Counted from the first letter of the stretch, positions 1 through 8,019 are shown. The stretch is 64,000 nt of DNA from Paracoccus marinus (GCF_007018965.1 NZ_VJYZ01000033.1:124001-188000), one strand, 5' to 3'. The notes: a model not told the origin generated them from the letters alone. Translations and numbers: made by a program.

Positions 1-1312
1 CCAGGATGCGGGCGGCGTCGGGCTGGTCGGTCAGACGCAGCTTGCCGGGCGGGATCGCGCCTTCGGCCACGGGCACGTTTTCCACCCGAAGCTGCCAGCG
101 GTCGCCGGGCAGCGTGGCGTCGGTGGACAGCTGAAGCCGCGGAAACGGCACGCCCAGATCGTCGAAAAGCCGGGTCCGCTCGCGCAGCGCCGCGCGGTCG
201 AAGGTGCCGCGGTGCAGCCCTTCGGCGATGTCGTTGCCCACGGTCAGCTGCACCGGCGGCATCGGCACCAGCATCAGGTCGGTCTTGCCCACGGCGGTCG
301 GCGCATCGGGGCCGAGGGGGTCGGATTCATCGGCCCGGCGGCGGACGTTGCGTTCGATCATCAGGCCGCCGCCGCCGATCAGCAGCGCCAGCAGGAAGAA
401 GGTGAGTTTCGGAAAGCCGGGGATGAAGGCGAACCCCACCATGATGATGCCCGCGACCTGCATCGCGCGCGGGCTTTTGGCGATCTGGCCCGCGATGTCG
501 CGGCCAAGGTCCGCGGAATCGGTGTGGCTGATGCGGGTGATGACGATGCCCGCCGCGATCGCCATCAGCAGCGCCGGGATCTGGCTGACCATGCCGTCGC
601 CGACCGTCAGCACCGAATAGCGGTGCAGCGCCTCGCCGAACGGCATCCCCATCTGCCCCACGCCCACGCCGAGACCGCCGAGGATGTTGACGGCGATGAT
701 GATGAGGCCTGCGATGGCGTCGCCCTTCACGAACTTCATCGCGCCGTCCATCGAGCCGTAGAACTCGGATTCCAGCTGCAGCCCTTCGCGGCGGCGGCGC
801 GCCTCGGCCATGTCGATCTCGCCCGCGCGCATGTCGCTGTCGATCGACATCTGCCGCCCCGGCAGCGCGTCGAGCGAGAACCGCGCCGACACCTCGGCCA
901 CCCGTTCTGCGCCCTTGGTGATGACGATGAACTGGACGATCGTGATGATGAGGAACACCACGATCCCGACGACCAGGCTGCCGCCAAGGACGAACTTGCC
1001 GAAGGTTTCGACGATCTTGCCCGCGTCGGCCTGCAGCAGGATCATCCGGGTGGTGGAAATCCCGATCGCCAGCCGGAACAGCGTGGCGAACAGCAGGATC
1101 GCGGGCAGGGTGGTGAAGCTCGACGGCCTGACGAGATAGATCGAGACGATCAGGATCAGCAGCGACAGCGCCATGTTGGTGCCGATCATCATGTCCAGCA
1201 GCCACGTCGGCAGCGGCAGGATGATCATGAAGACGATCAGGATCAGCAGCAGGATCAGCGCGAGGTCCTGCCGCGCGGCGACCTTCCGCAGGAATCCCGT
1301 GATCGCGTTCAT
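1..1312 (-). CDS. sctV: SctV, T3SS export-gate protein (3' end cut by window edge)
   Basis: Inner-membrane export gate (FHIPEP/LcrD/InvA family) that forms the nonameric ring passing substrates from the sorting platform to the SctRST channel. About 437 residues are visible from the ATG at 1312; the rest of the cytoplasmic domain lies left of the window. The N-terminus carries several membrane helices, and residues around 140-165 show the family signature LPGRQMSIDSDMRAGEIDMA. The start overlaps the stop of the upstream sctY-like gene as ATGA. In Yersinia the order yscX-yscY-lcrD(yscV) is the same, which supports the assignments of its two neighbours. The identification is very sure. Confidence 0.96.
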   Translation of the reverse strand, partial: MNAITGFLRKVAARQDLALILLLILIVFMIILPLPTWLLDMMIGTNMALSLLILIVSIYLVRPSSFTTLPAILLFATLFRLAIGISTTRMILLQADAGKIVETFGKFVLGGSLVVGIVVFLIITIVQFIVITKGAERVAEVSARFSLDALPGRQMSIDSDMRAGEIDMAEARRRREGLQLESEFYGSMDGAMKFVKGDAIAGLIIIAVNILGGLGVGVGQMGMPFGEALHRYSVLTVGDGMVSQIPALLMAIAAGIVITRISHTDSADLGRDIAGQIAKSPRAMQVAGIIMVGFAFIPGFPKLTFFLLALLIGGGGLMIERNVRRRADESDPLGPDAPTAVGKTDLMLVPMPPVQLTVGNDIAEGLHRGTFDRAALRERTRLFDDLGVPFPRLQLSTDATLPGDRWQLRVENVPVAEGAIPPGKLRLTDQPDAARIL

Positions 1313-1911
1313 GCGCGTGCCTCCGCCGGGGTGTCCGTGTCGTCGTCGTCGATGTTCAGCGGCGGCAGCATCGACGCACGCTCGATCGCGCGGTCGAACG
1401 CCTCGCGGGCGCTGTCCACGTCGCCGCGGCGCATCAGCACCCGGGCGGTGAGAAAGTCGCGCGCGGCAAGGTGGTAGTCGGTGACCGGTCCCTCGACCTG
1501 CGGCTCGCCCGGCGCCGCCATGGCGTCGGGCAGCTGCGGGTCCGGCCGGTCCACGACCCCCGGCACGCCGTCAAGGTCCAGCCGTCCCAGCACGGTCAGC
1601 GCCTGTTCGGGGTCGCCCGCCTGCAACAGCGCCTCGGCCACCAGAAGGATCGTCTGCGGCCGCAGATCGCCCATCGCCATCGCGGCAAGCCCCAGCACCA
1701 TCGCGCGCGGCGCGGCGGCATGGCGCAGGTACAGAAGCGCCAGCGCCGACAGGTGCCGCGCATGGCGCGCGACGACGCGCGGGTCGGTCGAATTGCCAGG
1801 CACCGCAAGGTCCTGCGGATCGACGATGTCGAAGGACCCGGCCCCGCCTTGCCCGGCAGTTTGCGCCCCGGTGCCCGGGGTCGGCGGGTCTAGGCGGGTG
1901 GGCTGGTTCAC
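1309..1911 (-). CDS. sctY: SctY-like TPR chaperone (YscY position)
   Basis: 200 residues, GTG start; the preceding gene's TAG shares one base with it (TAGTG). The middle (about residues 45-110) is an alanine/leucine-rich helical repeat region resembling TPRs, and a second helical stretch near residues 140-175 is followed by an acidic tail. YscY of Yersinia is a small TPR-like chaperone that binds YscX and the export gate. This protein is longer than YscY (about 115 residues) but lies exactly between an sctX candidate and sctV, as yscY does. The call rests mainly on position and helical character; sequence similarity to YscY could not be tested. Confidence 0.6.
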   Translation of the reverse strand: MNQPTRLDPPTPGTGAQTAGQGGAGSFDIVDPQDLAVPGNSTDPRVVARHARHLSALALLYLRHAAAPRAMVLGLAAMAMGDLRPQTILLVAEALLQAGDPEQALTVLGRLDLDGVPGVVDRPDPQLPDAMAAPGEPQVEGPVTDYHLAARDFLTARVLMRRGDVDSAREAFDRAIERASMLPPLNIDDDDTDTPAEARA

Positions 1912-2324
1912 TATCGCCCCAGGTCCAGCATGCGGGCCAGCTTGAAGCGTTCGTCCTCGATCACCGCACTGACGAGCCTGCCGAGGCCCGGCACCGCGCG
2001 GTCGGCCAATGGCGCGAACTCCTGCGCGGCCTCAAGCGCGGCCATCAGTTCAAGGGGCGGCGGCAGATCCACGCGGCCCATGCTTTCGCGCAGGATCCGT
2101 TCGGGGCCGGGCGGGGTCGGGGCAAGCCCTTCGGGCCGCGCGGTTCCGGCATCGCGGGCGCGGTTGCCGTCGGGGCGCGCCGCGCCACGGGTGGCCGTGC
2201 CCCGCGCGGGGTCCATCCCGCGCAGCCCGGCCGTGCGTTCCGCCTGACGGATCGCGCCCGGCGATGTGCCGGGCCCGGTCGGCCCGGTTGGTCCAGTCGG
2301 CGCCGGGGGCAGCTTCATGTCCAT
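1911..2324 (-). CDS. sctX: SctX-like secreted export component (YscX position)
   Basis: 137 residues from the ATG at 2324, which overlaps the sctD stop as ATGA. The first 80 residues are low-complexity (Pro, Gly, Thr, Ala, Arg), consistent with a disordered secretion-signal region. The last 60 are helical and end in ERFKLARMLDLGR, like the leucine-rich C-terminus of YscX. In Yersinia YscX is an early type III substrate that needs YscY and contacts YscV, and here the three genes are adjacent in that order. SctX and SctY are known only from Ysc-family systems, so this pair places the apparatus near that family. Assignment is by size, C-terminal pattern and synteny. Confidence 0.6.
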   Translation of the reverse strand: MDMKLPPAPTGPTGPTGPGTSPGAIRQAERTAGLRGMDPARGTATRGAARPDGNRARDAGTARPEGLAPTPPGPERILRESMGRVDLPPPLELMAALEAAQEFAPLADRAVPGLGRLVSAVIEDERFKLARMLDLGR

Positions 2325-3268
2325 CAGAAGCGCACCGTCACGTCCTGTTCGCCCCGGACGAGGTCGATCCGGCCCTGCGCGATGCCCTTGACGGTCCAGC
2401 CGTCCTTGGTGCTGTCGCCGATCCGCAGCACGTCGCCGGCCTTGGTGCGAAGTTCGGGCGTGCCGCCCAGCCAGATGGACGACACCGCGAGCGAGGGCGC
2501 GCTGGGGCCGGCCCCGGTATCGACCAGCAGCGGCAGGCTGCGGCTGTATTCCGTCTCGAAGCTGCGGCGCAGGTCGGTCCACGCGGCCTCGCGTCCCTCG
2601 GGCAGGGCGCCCGACACGCGCAGCACGTCGCCGTCCACGGTCAGCGTCAGCCCGTCGAGCCCGGCGTCCGCCATCCGCGCGCGCAGCATCTCGGCCGCCG
2701 CCGTCTGGCAGTCGCCCAGGCATTGCTCGATCCGGGGCGAGGCCTGGACCTTCTGCGGCTTCGCCTCGACCGCGGCGGGCAGGGGCGACGGGCGCGCGGC
2801 GTCGGGTGAAATCGCGGCCAGCGCGGGCGTTACCGGGGCGATGTGGGTGCCCGGCGGCAGTTGCAGGCCGATCAGCAGCCCGCCCAGCAGCATCAGCGCG
2901 CCGCCGATCCCGGCCGCCTTCAGGCTGACGCGGTTGCCGTTCGCGGCGCTGCGGCAGGCCAGGTTCACGGTCGTCTCGTCGTTCAGGCGCACCATGACCG
3001 GCAGGGTCGCGATATGCGCCTTGCCGCGCGGCAGGTCCACGACGTTGGGCGCGGCATCGCCCACGGCCACGCCGTCGGCGCCCGCGCCGATCCGGGCGCG
3101 CTGGCCGTCGAGCGTCAGGGAAAGATGTCCGGGCGCCATCCCGTCAAGGATCAGCGCGTCGTCCTGCCCGCAGCCGATCGACGTGCGGCCGGCGGACAGC
3201 GGCACGCTTGCACCAGCGTTCGGCCCGGTAAGGACCGTCAGCACGAAAGCGGAAGTCGACTGTGCCAT
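2324..3268 (-). CDS. sctD: SctD, inner-membrane ring protein
   Basis: 314 residues from the ATG at 3268, chosen because AAGGAG lies 8 bases upstream; an in-frame start at 3379 would add an unlikely arginine-rich leader. Residues 1-110 resemble the divergent FHA domain of YscD (LTGPNAGASVPL and following strands). One membrane helix spans about 118-136, and residues 180-314 form periplasmic ring-building modules with a CLGDC pair at 183-187. SctD and the lipoprotein SctJ make the concentric inner-membrane rings. It is shorter than YscD (about 420 residues), so one periplasmic module may be missing. It sits between the needle genes and sctX. Confidence 0.85.
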   Translation of the reverse strand: MAQSTSAFVLTVLTGPNAGASVPLSAGRTSIGCGQDDALILDGMAPGHLSLTLDGQRARIGAGADGVAVGDAAPNVVDLPRGKAHIATLPVMVRLNDETTVNLACRSAANGNRVSLKAAGIGGALMLLGGLLIGLQLPPGTHIAPVTPALAAISPDAARPSPLPAAVEAKPQKVQASPRIEQCLGDCQTAAAEMLRARMADAGLDGLTLTVDGDVLRVSGALPEGREAAWTDLRRSFETEYSRSLPLLVDTGAGPSAPSLAVSSIWLGGTPELRTKAGDVLRIGDSTKDGWTVKGIAQGRIDLVRGEQDVTVRF

Positions 3269-3383
3269 CTCGATACTCCTTCGCGCCGGTCGGCCAGTGT
3301 GGCCCCGGCGCAGGTCCGCCCCGTCGGGCAGCGGGAGGAATGGGAAGGCGGGGCGATCCCGCCTTCCCAGTGCAGTCAAAAGA

Positions 3384-3554
3384 TCAGCCGTGGATCTTTT
3401 CGAACGCTTTTTTCTCGGCGTCCTTGTTCGCCATCAGCGTGTTGAACACGGCCGACTGGTTGTTCATCTTCGTCTGAGCGCCAAGAACGGCGGCCTGGGT
3501 GGCGGCGCTGTCCTTGATCGACTGGTTCATCGAAGCGGCGACGTTGTTGTCCAT
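3384..3554 (-). CDS. sctF: Candidate needle/pilus subunit SctF (56 residues)
   Basis: A 56-residue all-helical, Asn/Ala/Gln/Lys-rich protein starting MDNNVAASMNQSIKDSAA. ATG at 3554 with AGGAG 7 bases upstream. No signal peptide or membrane helix. It lies between the SctE-like chaperone gene and sctD, where yscF sits between yscE and yscG, and its composition recalls small pilins such as HrpA and NopA. It is shorter than YscF or PrgI (80-87 residues) and lacks the proline-containing loop between the two needle helices. It could instead be another small secreted component. The gene is real; its role is inferred. Confidence 0.5.
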   Translation of the reverse strand: MDNNVAASMNQSIKDSAATQAAVLGAQTKMNNQSAVFNTLMANKDAEKKAFEKIHG

Positions 3555-3570
3555 GGTACTCTCCTAAAAT

Positions 3571-3816
3571 CTACTGGTTTTCAGCTTGGTGAATGGATGC
3601 CCAAAGCTTCGGCAGCGCATCGATGCCAGCATCGTATGCCTGGGAGAGAAGGGAGAGCCGGGCATATTCGTCGGTGCTCGTCCCCCGGCCCAGTTCCTGG
3701 ACCACACGCCCTTTACCTGCCATCAGCCGTTCAGTCAGTCGCCGAAGCTCGAGCCCGTCAGGATCGTTCGCCAGGCGCCGATCCAGTTCGACGATCTCGA
3801 TCTTTTGGTCGGACAA
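3571..3816 (-). CDS. SctE-like needle co-chaperone, TTG start
   Basis: About 81 residues forming a predicted helical hairpin, with the pattern LDRRL...L..L......L...TDEYARLSLLSQAYDAG typical of YscE/SsaE/EscE co-chaperones, which hold the needle subunit with YscG in the cytosol. A longer reading starts at an ATG at 3858. However, TTG at 3816 has a full Shine-Dalgarno AAGGAGG (3822-3828) five bases upstream, whereas the ATG has none, and the TTG form gives the family's normal length. It precedes the putative needle gene by 16 bases. It should not be confused with translocators called SctE in some nomenclatures. Confidence 0.6.
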   Translation of the reverse strand: MSDQKIEIVELDRRLANDPDGLELRRLTERLMAGKGRVVQELGRGTSTDEYARLSLLSQAYDAGIDALPKLWASIHQAENQ

Positions 3817-4091
3817 CTTAGCCTCCTTAATGCAGACACCTTGTCTGCCGAACGACATGTCTCAGCCGAACGAGGGGAAACATGGGTTCGACATGTGACA
3901 GGAACATGAAATACCCGGAAAAGTTTGGCGACATAGAACTTCTTCGCGGGGCACCTGCGAAAACTGGGCGGAAGTCTGCCAACGCCGGCGATATTCGGCC
4001 GGTTCCTGCCGTGCGTCACAAAATTGACTCGGTCCCCGACAATTTTAGGCATGCTGGCGACCACAGGTTATCAACTCGGGAATCTGGTTAC
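3817..4091. promoter_or_regulatory. Divergent intergenic control region between two T3SS transcription units
   Basis: This 275-base gap is less GC-rich than its surroundings and must hold the promoters for the minus-strand sctE-to-sctV unit and the plus-strand WGDPHF gene. Visible elements: an inverted repeat GCAGAC/GTCTGC with a 5-base loop at 3832-3848, directly upstream of the sctE ribosome site; a direct repeat GCCGAACGA at 3847-3855 and 3865-3873 (18-base spacing); and two copies of CGACATGT at 3853-3860 and 3889-3896 (36-base spacing). No convincing -35/-10 pair was found; TTGACT at 4024-4029 has no matching -10. The repeats look like activator or repressor sites. Confidence 0.4.
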
Positions 4092-5165
4092 ATGAACAAC
4101 GTACTGACGCAGCAGCCGCTGGGCGGCCTGCAAAATCTTTTCCGACCCCATTGCATCGTCGGCGGCGGCTGCGGGGGCATGGCGCCCTTCGGCGGGCTGA
4201 TGGGTGGCTTTTCGCAGCTGCTGTCGGGCCTGTCCGACGCGCTCAAGAACCTTGCTGCGCTGATCGGCGACGACAAGGGTGGCCTGTCGCCTTTCGGCAG
4301 CGGCTTCTTCGACACCGGCTCCAGCTCGCCCTTCGGCCCGAGCATCGGCAATCCCTTCGGTCCTGCGACCGAGCCGAAGAAGATCGCGGGCACGGCCCGG
4401 ATCTGGGGCGACCCCCACTTCATCGACCCCGACGGCGGCAAGTTCGACGTGCAGGGCGAAGCCGGCAAGACCTACAATCTGCTGTCCGACAAGGGCTTCC
4501 AGATGAACGGCCGCTTCGACAAGTGGGGCAGCGAGGGTGCGACCGTCGTGGGTGAGGTCGGCATCACCGCCACCGGCAACACGATCAGCGTGGACAAGTC
4601 GGGCAAGGCCGTGGTCAACGGCCAGGTCCTCAAGGACGGCCAGCGCGTCGGCCTCGCCAACGGTGGGTATGTCGAAAAGAACGGCAACGACATCACCGTG
4701 AAGAAAGGGGAATGGGAGGTCAACTTCCAGACCAAGGGCGACCACATCAACATGGACATCAAGACCGACAACGCGATCGCCGACGGCGTTCGTCCGCACG
4801 GTCTGATCGGCCAGACGTTCGACGGCGACGGCAAGGCCCGCAACGGCGACCAGGGTTCCGGGACCCAGGGCGGCGGCGCGATCGAGGACGCGTTCGGCAA
4901 CATGACGAAGGCCGGCGACAAGTATGCCGTCCAGTCGTACGAAGTGCGCGGCCTCTACGACAACCGCTTCTACAGCCATAACGAGGACTTTGCCGGTCTG
5001 GGCATGGGGTCGACCAGCGACCACGTGAGCCGCCTGCAGATGATGTCGGGCTTCCAGTCGCTGGGCATGTCGCTGCTTTCGCTGGCCGGCCTGGGCTTCG
5101 GCAGCTTCAGCGGCATGGGCGCGTTCGGCGGCTCGAACGACTGGTCGAAGCCGAACTGGCTCTGA
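4092..5165 (+). CDS. Glycine-rich protein with WGDPHF (VWD-like or DUF1521-like) domain, likely secreted
   Basis: 357 residues from the ATG at 4092; the frame is open from 3882 but the upstream part lacks coding character. Residues 1-95 are Gly/Phe/Leu-rich with an amphipathic stretch (about 35-60). Residues 103-290 form a beta-rich module starting with WGDPHF (105-110) and an FDVQG strand, ending near HGLIGQTFDGDG. The C-terminus is again hydrophobic and Gly-rich. WGDPHF followed by DG..FD.QG recalls von Willebrand type D domains; a GDPH core is also reported for calcium-triggered self-cleaving rhizobial type III effectors such as NopE1 (DUF1521). There is no Sec signal. Position between two T3SS blocks suggests a type III substrate. 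Function unproven. Confidence 0.6.
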   Translation: MNNVLTQQPLGGLQNLFRPHCIVGGGCGGMAPFGGLMGGFSQLLSGLSDALKNLAALIGDDKGGLSPFGSGFFDTGSSSPFGPSIGNPFGPATEPKKIAGTARIWGDPHFIDPDGGKFDVQGEAGKTYNLLSDKGFQMNGRFDKWGSEGATVVGEVGITATGNTISVDKSGKAVVNGQVLKDGQRVGLANGGYVEKNGNDITVKKGEWEVNFQTKGDHINMDIKTDNAIADGVRPHGLIGQTFDGDGKARNGDQGSGTQGGGAIEDAFGNMTKAGDKYAVQSYEVRGLYDNRFYSHNEDFAGLGMGSTSDHVSRLQMMSGFQSLGMSLLSLAGLGFGSFSGMGAFGGSNDWSKPNWL

Positions 5166-5188
5166 TTTCAGGCGTCACGAACAGGAAG

Positions 5189-5221
5189 GGGGCTCCGCGT
5201 CGCGGGGCCCCATTTCGTTTT
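5189..5221 (+). terminator. Rho-independent terminator after the WGDPHF gene
   Basis: A 10-bp stem, GGGGCTCCGC pairing with GCGGGGCCCC (one G-T pair) around a GTC loop, is followed by ATTTCGTTTT. It lies 24 bases after the stop at 5165 and just before the end of the convergent sctU gene, so it probably stops plus-strand transcription from entering the T3SS operon. Confidence 0.8.
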
Positions 5222-5229
5222 GGGGGGCC

Positions 5230-6252
5230 TCAGCGGCTCAGATGCGGCATGATCGCGGCGATCTGTTCGTCGGTGGTGATCCAGTCGCCGACGGCCACGC
5301 CGCGCAGTTCCTTGATCGCCACGGCCGAATCGCCCGGCGTCAGGTCGGTCCGGGACGCCAGCGCCCGGCGGATCGCGCCCGCGCCCTTGGCCCTGATCGT
5401 GAGGTAGGGCGCAGGGGTGTCGCCCTCGACGTAGCGCACGCCGACCAGTTCGCGGTTGCCGTCGCGGATGAAGGCGGTGGTCATCGCCCCGCCCACTGGC
5501 CGCTCCCCCATCTCGCGGCGCTGCGCCTGGATGTGGCCCTTGAGCAGCGGGTCGCCTTCCTGTTCCTTGTATTCGCGCTTCAGCTCGGAAATCGACATCT
5601 TCTGCTCGCGCATGAACTCGCTGCGCTGCACCAGATAGTCGAACAGGCCGGCGAGAATCAGGATCGCCGCGATGCCCGTCAGCAGCGGACCCAGGATCCC
5701 CTCGGTGATCCGCGACATGCATTCGACCCCGCACGGCGGGGCGGGCAGCAGCGCGCCGATCTGCCCGCGCAGCATCACCGCGACCAGCGACCCGATCGCC
5801 GCGATTCGCACCAGATGCATCAGCATGCGCATCCAGGCGGCGCGTCCGAACATCTTCTTGAACCCCTCGGCCGGGTTCAGCTTGTTGAAATCGGGCGTCA
5901 GCGGCTGGACGGAAAACAGCGGCCCGCCCGAAATCGCCATCGCCCCCATGACCGACAGCACGATCACCAGGACAAGGACGGGGACAAGAATCCCCATCCC
6001 CAGATCGAACGCGATTCGCGCGCGTTCCTGCAGGTCCTGCATCAGCGGCAGCCCCGGCGCGGGCTCGACCGAAAATAGCGTGCGAAAGTCGTTCCAGATC
6101 GAATCGCGCCGCGCATAGATGTAGATCAGCCCCGCCAGCGTCGAAACCGACGCCAGCGTCTCGCGCGAGGTGACGACCTGCCCCTTTTCGCGCGCCTTTT
6201 TCAGCTTCTGCTGGCTTGGCGGGTGGGTCTTTTCCTCGCTGTTGCCGCTCAT
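5230..6252 (-). CDS. sctU: SctU, export switch protein lacking the NPTH cleavage motif
   Basis: 340 residues of the FlhB/YscU/SpaS family: a basic N-terminus (EKTHPPSQQKLKKAREKG), four membrane helices up to about residue 208, then the cytoplasmic domain. In the family the domain cleaves itself between N and P of NPTH to permit the substrate switch. Here the aligned place, judged from the following GVRYVEGDTPAP (family pattern GL.Y..GETP.P), reads DGNR (264-267), with no NPTH anywhere. The reading frame is intact around it, so this is not a local frameshift. SctU may be uncleaved and locked in one state. Last gene of the operon, 4 bases after sctT. Confidence 0.92.
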   Translation of the reverse strand: MSGNSEEKTHPPSQQKLKKAREKGQVVTSRETLASVSTLAGLIYIYARRDSIWNDFRTLFSVEPAPGLPLMQDLQERARIAFDLGMGILVPVLVLVIVLSVMGAMAISGGPLFSVQPLTPDFNKLNPAEGFKKMFGRAAWMRMLMHLVRIAAIGSLVAVMLRGQIGALLPAPPCGVECMSRITEGILGPLLTGIAAILILAGLFDYLVQRSEFMREQKMSISELKREYKEQEGDPLLKGHIQAQRREMGERPVGGAMTTAFIRDGNRELVGVRYVEGDTPAPYLTIRAKGAGAIRRALASRTDLTPGDSAVAIKELRGVAVGDWITTDEQIAAIMPHLSR

Positions 6253-6256
6253 CGCG

Positions 6257-7108
6257 TCACCTCAGCGCGTCGAGGAACGGGCGCAGCGCCCCGGCGCTCA
6301 GCGCCGCGTCGTCCAGCATGCCCATCGCGTAGCGTGCCAGAAGCGCCGCATAGGCCACCATCAGGATCACGAACAGCGCCTGCTTGATCGACATCGCCAG
6401 GAACATGGCGTTGAGCTGCGGGATGTACTTGGTGGCGACGACCAGCCCCATCTCGATCAGCAGCATCGGCACGATCATCGGCAGCGCCAGGATGATGCCC
6501 GCGCGCAGAAGCGTGTCCAGCAGCCCCAGCGCCAGCGCCCCCTGCGCGGGGTCGAGGGGCGGCAGCTTTTCCAGCAGCGGGATGACGTTGTAGCTTTCGT
6601 AAAGCGGCCCGAAGAGCGCCGGGATCAGCGTGCCCGTGACCGCCAGCACCATCACGCAGACCAGCAGCAGTAGCGTTCCGGTCAGCGATTCCTCGGTGCC
6701 CGCCCCGGGGTCGAACAGCAGCGCCATCGACGCGCCGCGCTGCGCGTCCACGAATTCGCCCGCCGCCATCGCGGCCCAGAACGGGATACCGGTCAGAAGG
6801 CCAAGGACGACCCCGATGATAAGCTCACGCCCGATCAGCGCGGGCAGACCGGCGGGGGTGACAAGGTCCGGGGTCGCGCCCACCTGCACGATCGCACCGG
6901 GCAGGATCGGCATGATCATCGACGCCAGCACCGCCCCGCGCAGGAACCCCACGGTCAGGTGAAAGCGCCCGAAAAGCGGCATCATCGCGATGAAGCCCAA
7001 GGGGCGCGCGGCCACCAGAACGAGAATGACGAGCATCTGCCCGGCCTGCACCGGGACGGGCGCGCGGATGCCGGCCCCGGCCAGCAGGTCGGGCAGCAGC
7101 CCCTCCAC
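6257..7108 (-). CDS. sctT: SctT, export-apparatus membrane protein
   Basis: 283 residues, FliR/YscT/SpaR family. Several long hydrophobic helices and the family signature EFVDAQRGASMALLFDP around residue 116. With SctR and SctS it forms the helical export channel at the base of the needle. Gene order R-S-T-U is canonical; it starts 3 bases after the sctS stop. Length is normal. Confidence 0.95.
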   Translation of the reverse strand: MEGLLPDLLAGAGIRAPVPVQAGQMLVILVLVAARPLGFIAMMPLFGRFHLTVGFLRGAVLASMIMPILPGAIVQVGATPDLVTPAGLPALIGRELIIGVVLGLLTGIPFWAAMAAGEFVDAQRGASMALLFDPGAGTEESLTGTLLLLVCVMVLAVTGTLIPALFGPLYESYNVIPLLEKLPPLDPAQGALALGLLDTLLRAGIILALPMIVPMLLIEMGLVVATKYIPQLNAMFLAMSIKQALFVILMVAYAALLARYAMGMLDDAALSAGALRPFLDALR

Positions 7109-7111
7109 CCG

Positions 7112-7366
7112 TCAGATCCCGGCGATGCGGGAAAACACGTCGTCGGCGAACCGCACCAGCTGCGACGCAAGGCCGCCGCCGACCAGCAGCAGCACCGCGC
7201 CCGCCGCGACCAACTTGACGGCATGCGGCAGCGTCTGGTCCTGGATCTGGGTCAGCGCCTGCACCAGACCCACGATCAGCCCCACGGCCGTCGCGGCGAT
7301 GATGACCGGCATCGACAGCGTCAGCACCAGCCACAGCGCCTGGTTGAGCGAATCGTAAAGCGGCAT
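7112..7366 (-). CDS. sctS: SctS, export-apparatus membrane protein
   Basis: 84 residues, FliQ/YscS family: two membrane helices joined by a short polar loop (IQDQTLPHAVK). A component of the SctRST export channel. The ATG at 7366 overlaps the sctR stop as ATGA, which fixes the start; a longer open frame upstream is only the shadow of sctR. Confidence 0.95.
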   Translation of the reverse strand: MPLYDSLNQALWLVLTLSMPVIIAATAVGLIVGLVQALTQIQDQTLPHAVKLVAAGAVLLLVGGGLASQLVRFADDVFSRIAGI

Positions 7367-8019
7367 CAGGTCCCCGGCACGTAGCTCATGACCAGACCGT
7401 GCGTCAGCCGCGACCATCCGTCCACCGCCACGAACAGCAGCAGCTTGAACGGCAGCGAGATCACCATCGGCGACACCATCATCATCCCCATGGCGGTCAG
7501 AATGTTGGTGATGACGAGGTCGATCACGATGAACGGCAGGTACAGCAGCACGCCGATCTCGAACGCGCGGGTCAGTTCGGCCGTGACGAAGGACGGGGCG
7601 AGGATGAAGATGTCGTTCTCGGTCGGGTTCATCGCCGTGCCCGCGTGCATTTCCTGCGCCGCCTGCAGGAAGAAGGCGCGGTCGCCCGGCGTGGTGAAGC
7701 GCAGAAGGAACGCGCGGACGGGGGCCAGCCCCTGTTCGATCAAACCGGGCCACTGGCCGGGCTGGGTCAGCGATTCCATGCCGCCCGCCTGGTTCACGGC
7801 GGCGAAGGACTGCGCGATCACCGGCGACATGACATAGGCCGTCAGCACCAGCGTCACCCCGTAAAGGACGAGGTTCGGCGGCGTCTGCTGGATCCCCAGC
7901 GCGCTGCGGACCAGAAACAGGACCACGGCGATCTTCACGAAGGCGGTCAGGCTGACCACGATGAACGGGACCAGCATCAGCCCCGACACCGCGATCAGCA
8001 TCGGAAAGGGACTATCCAT
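7366..8019 (-). CDS. sctR: SctR, export-apparatus membrane protein
   Basis: 217 residues, FliP/YscR family, with four predicted membrane helices. Recognisable blocks include SALGIQQTPPNLVLYG, the loop before FILAPSFVTAEL, and the C-terminal ITNILTAMGMMMVSP. Core of the SctRST export channel in the inner membrane. It overlaps the end of sctQ by 8 bases. Confidence 0.96.
   Translation of the reverse strand: MDSPFPMLIAVSGLMLVPFIVVSLTAFVKIAVVLFLVRSALGIQQTPPNLVLYGVTLVLTAYVMSPVIAQSFAAVNQAGGMESLTQPGQWPGLIEQGLAPVRAFLLRFTTPGDRAFFLQAAQEMHAGTAMNPTENDIFILAPSFVTAELTRAFEIGVLLYLPFIVIDLVITNILTAMGMMMVSPMVISLPFKLLLFVAVDGWSRLTHGLVMSYVPGT

Noticed and set aside
4024..4052. TTGACT as a -35 box for the WGDPHF gene
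   Set aside because: At 17 bases spacing the -10 position reads AGGCAT, which is too poor to call.
3882..4091. N-terminal extension of the WGDPHF protein from an ATG at 3882
   Set aside because: The extra 70 residues have poor codon use and lie in the divergent control region; the ATG at 4092 starts the region with coding character.
5440..5475. Loss of NPTH in sctU through a sequencing frameshift
   Set aside because: The frame reads through into the conserved GVRYVEGDTPAP and on to the normal C-terminus, so the replacement is a substitution, not a frame error.
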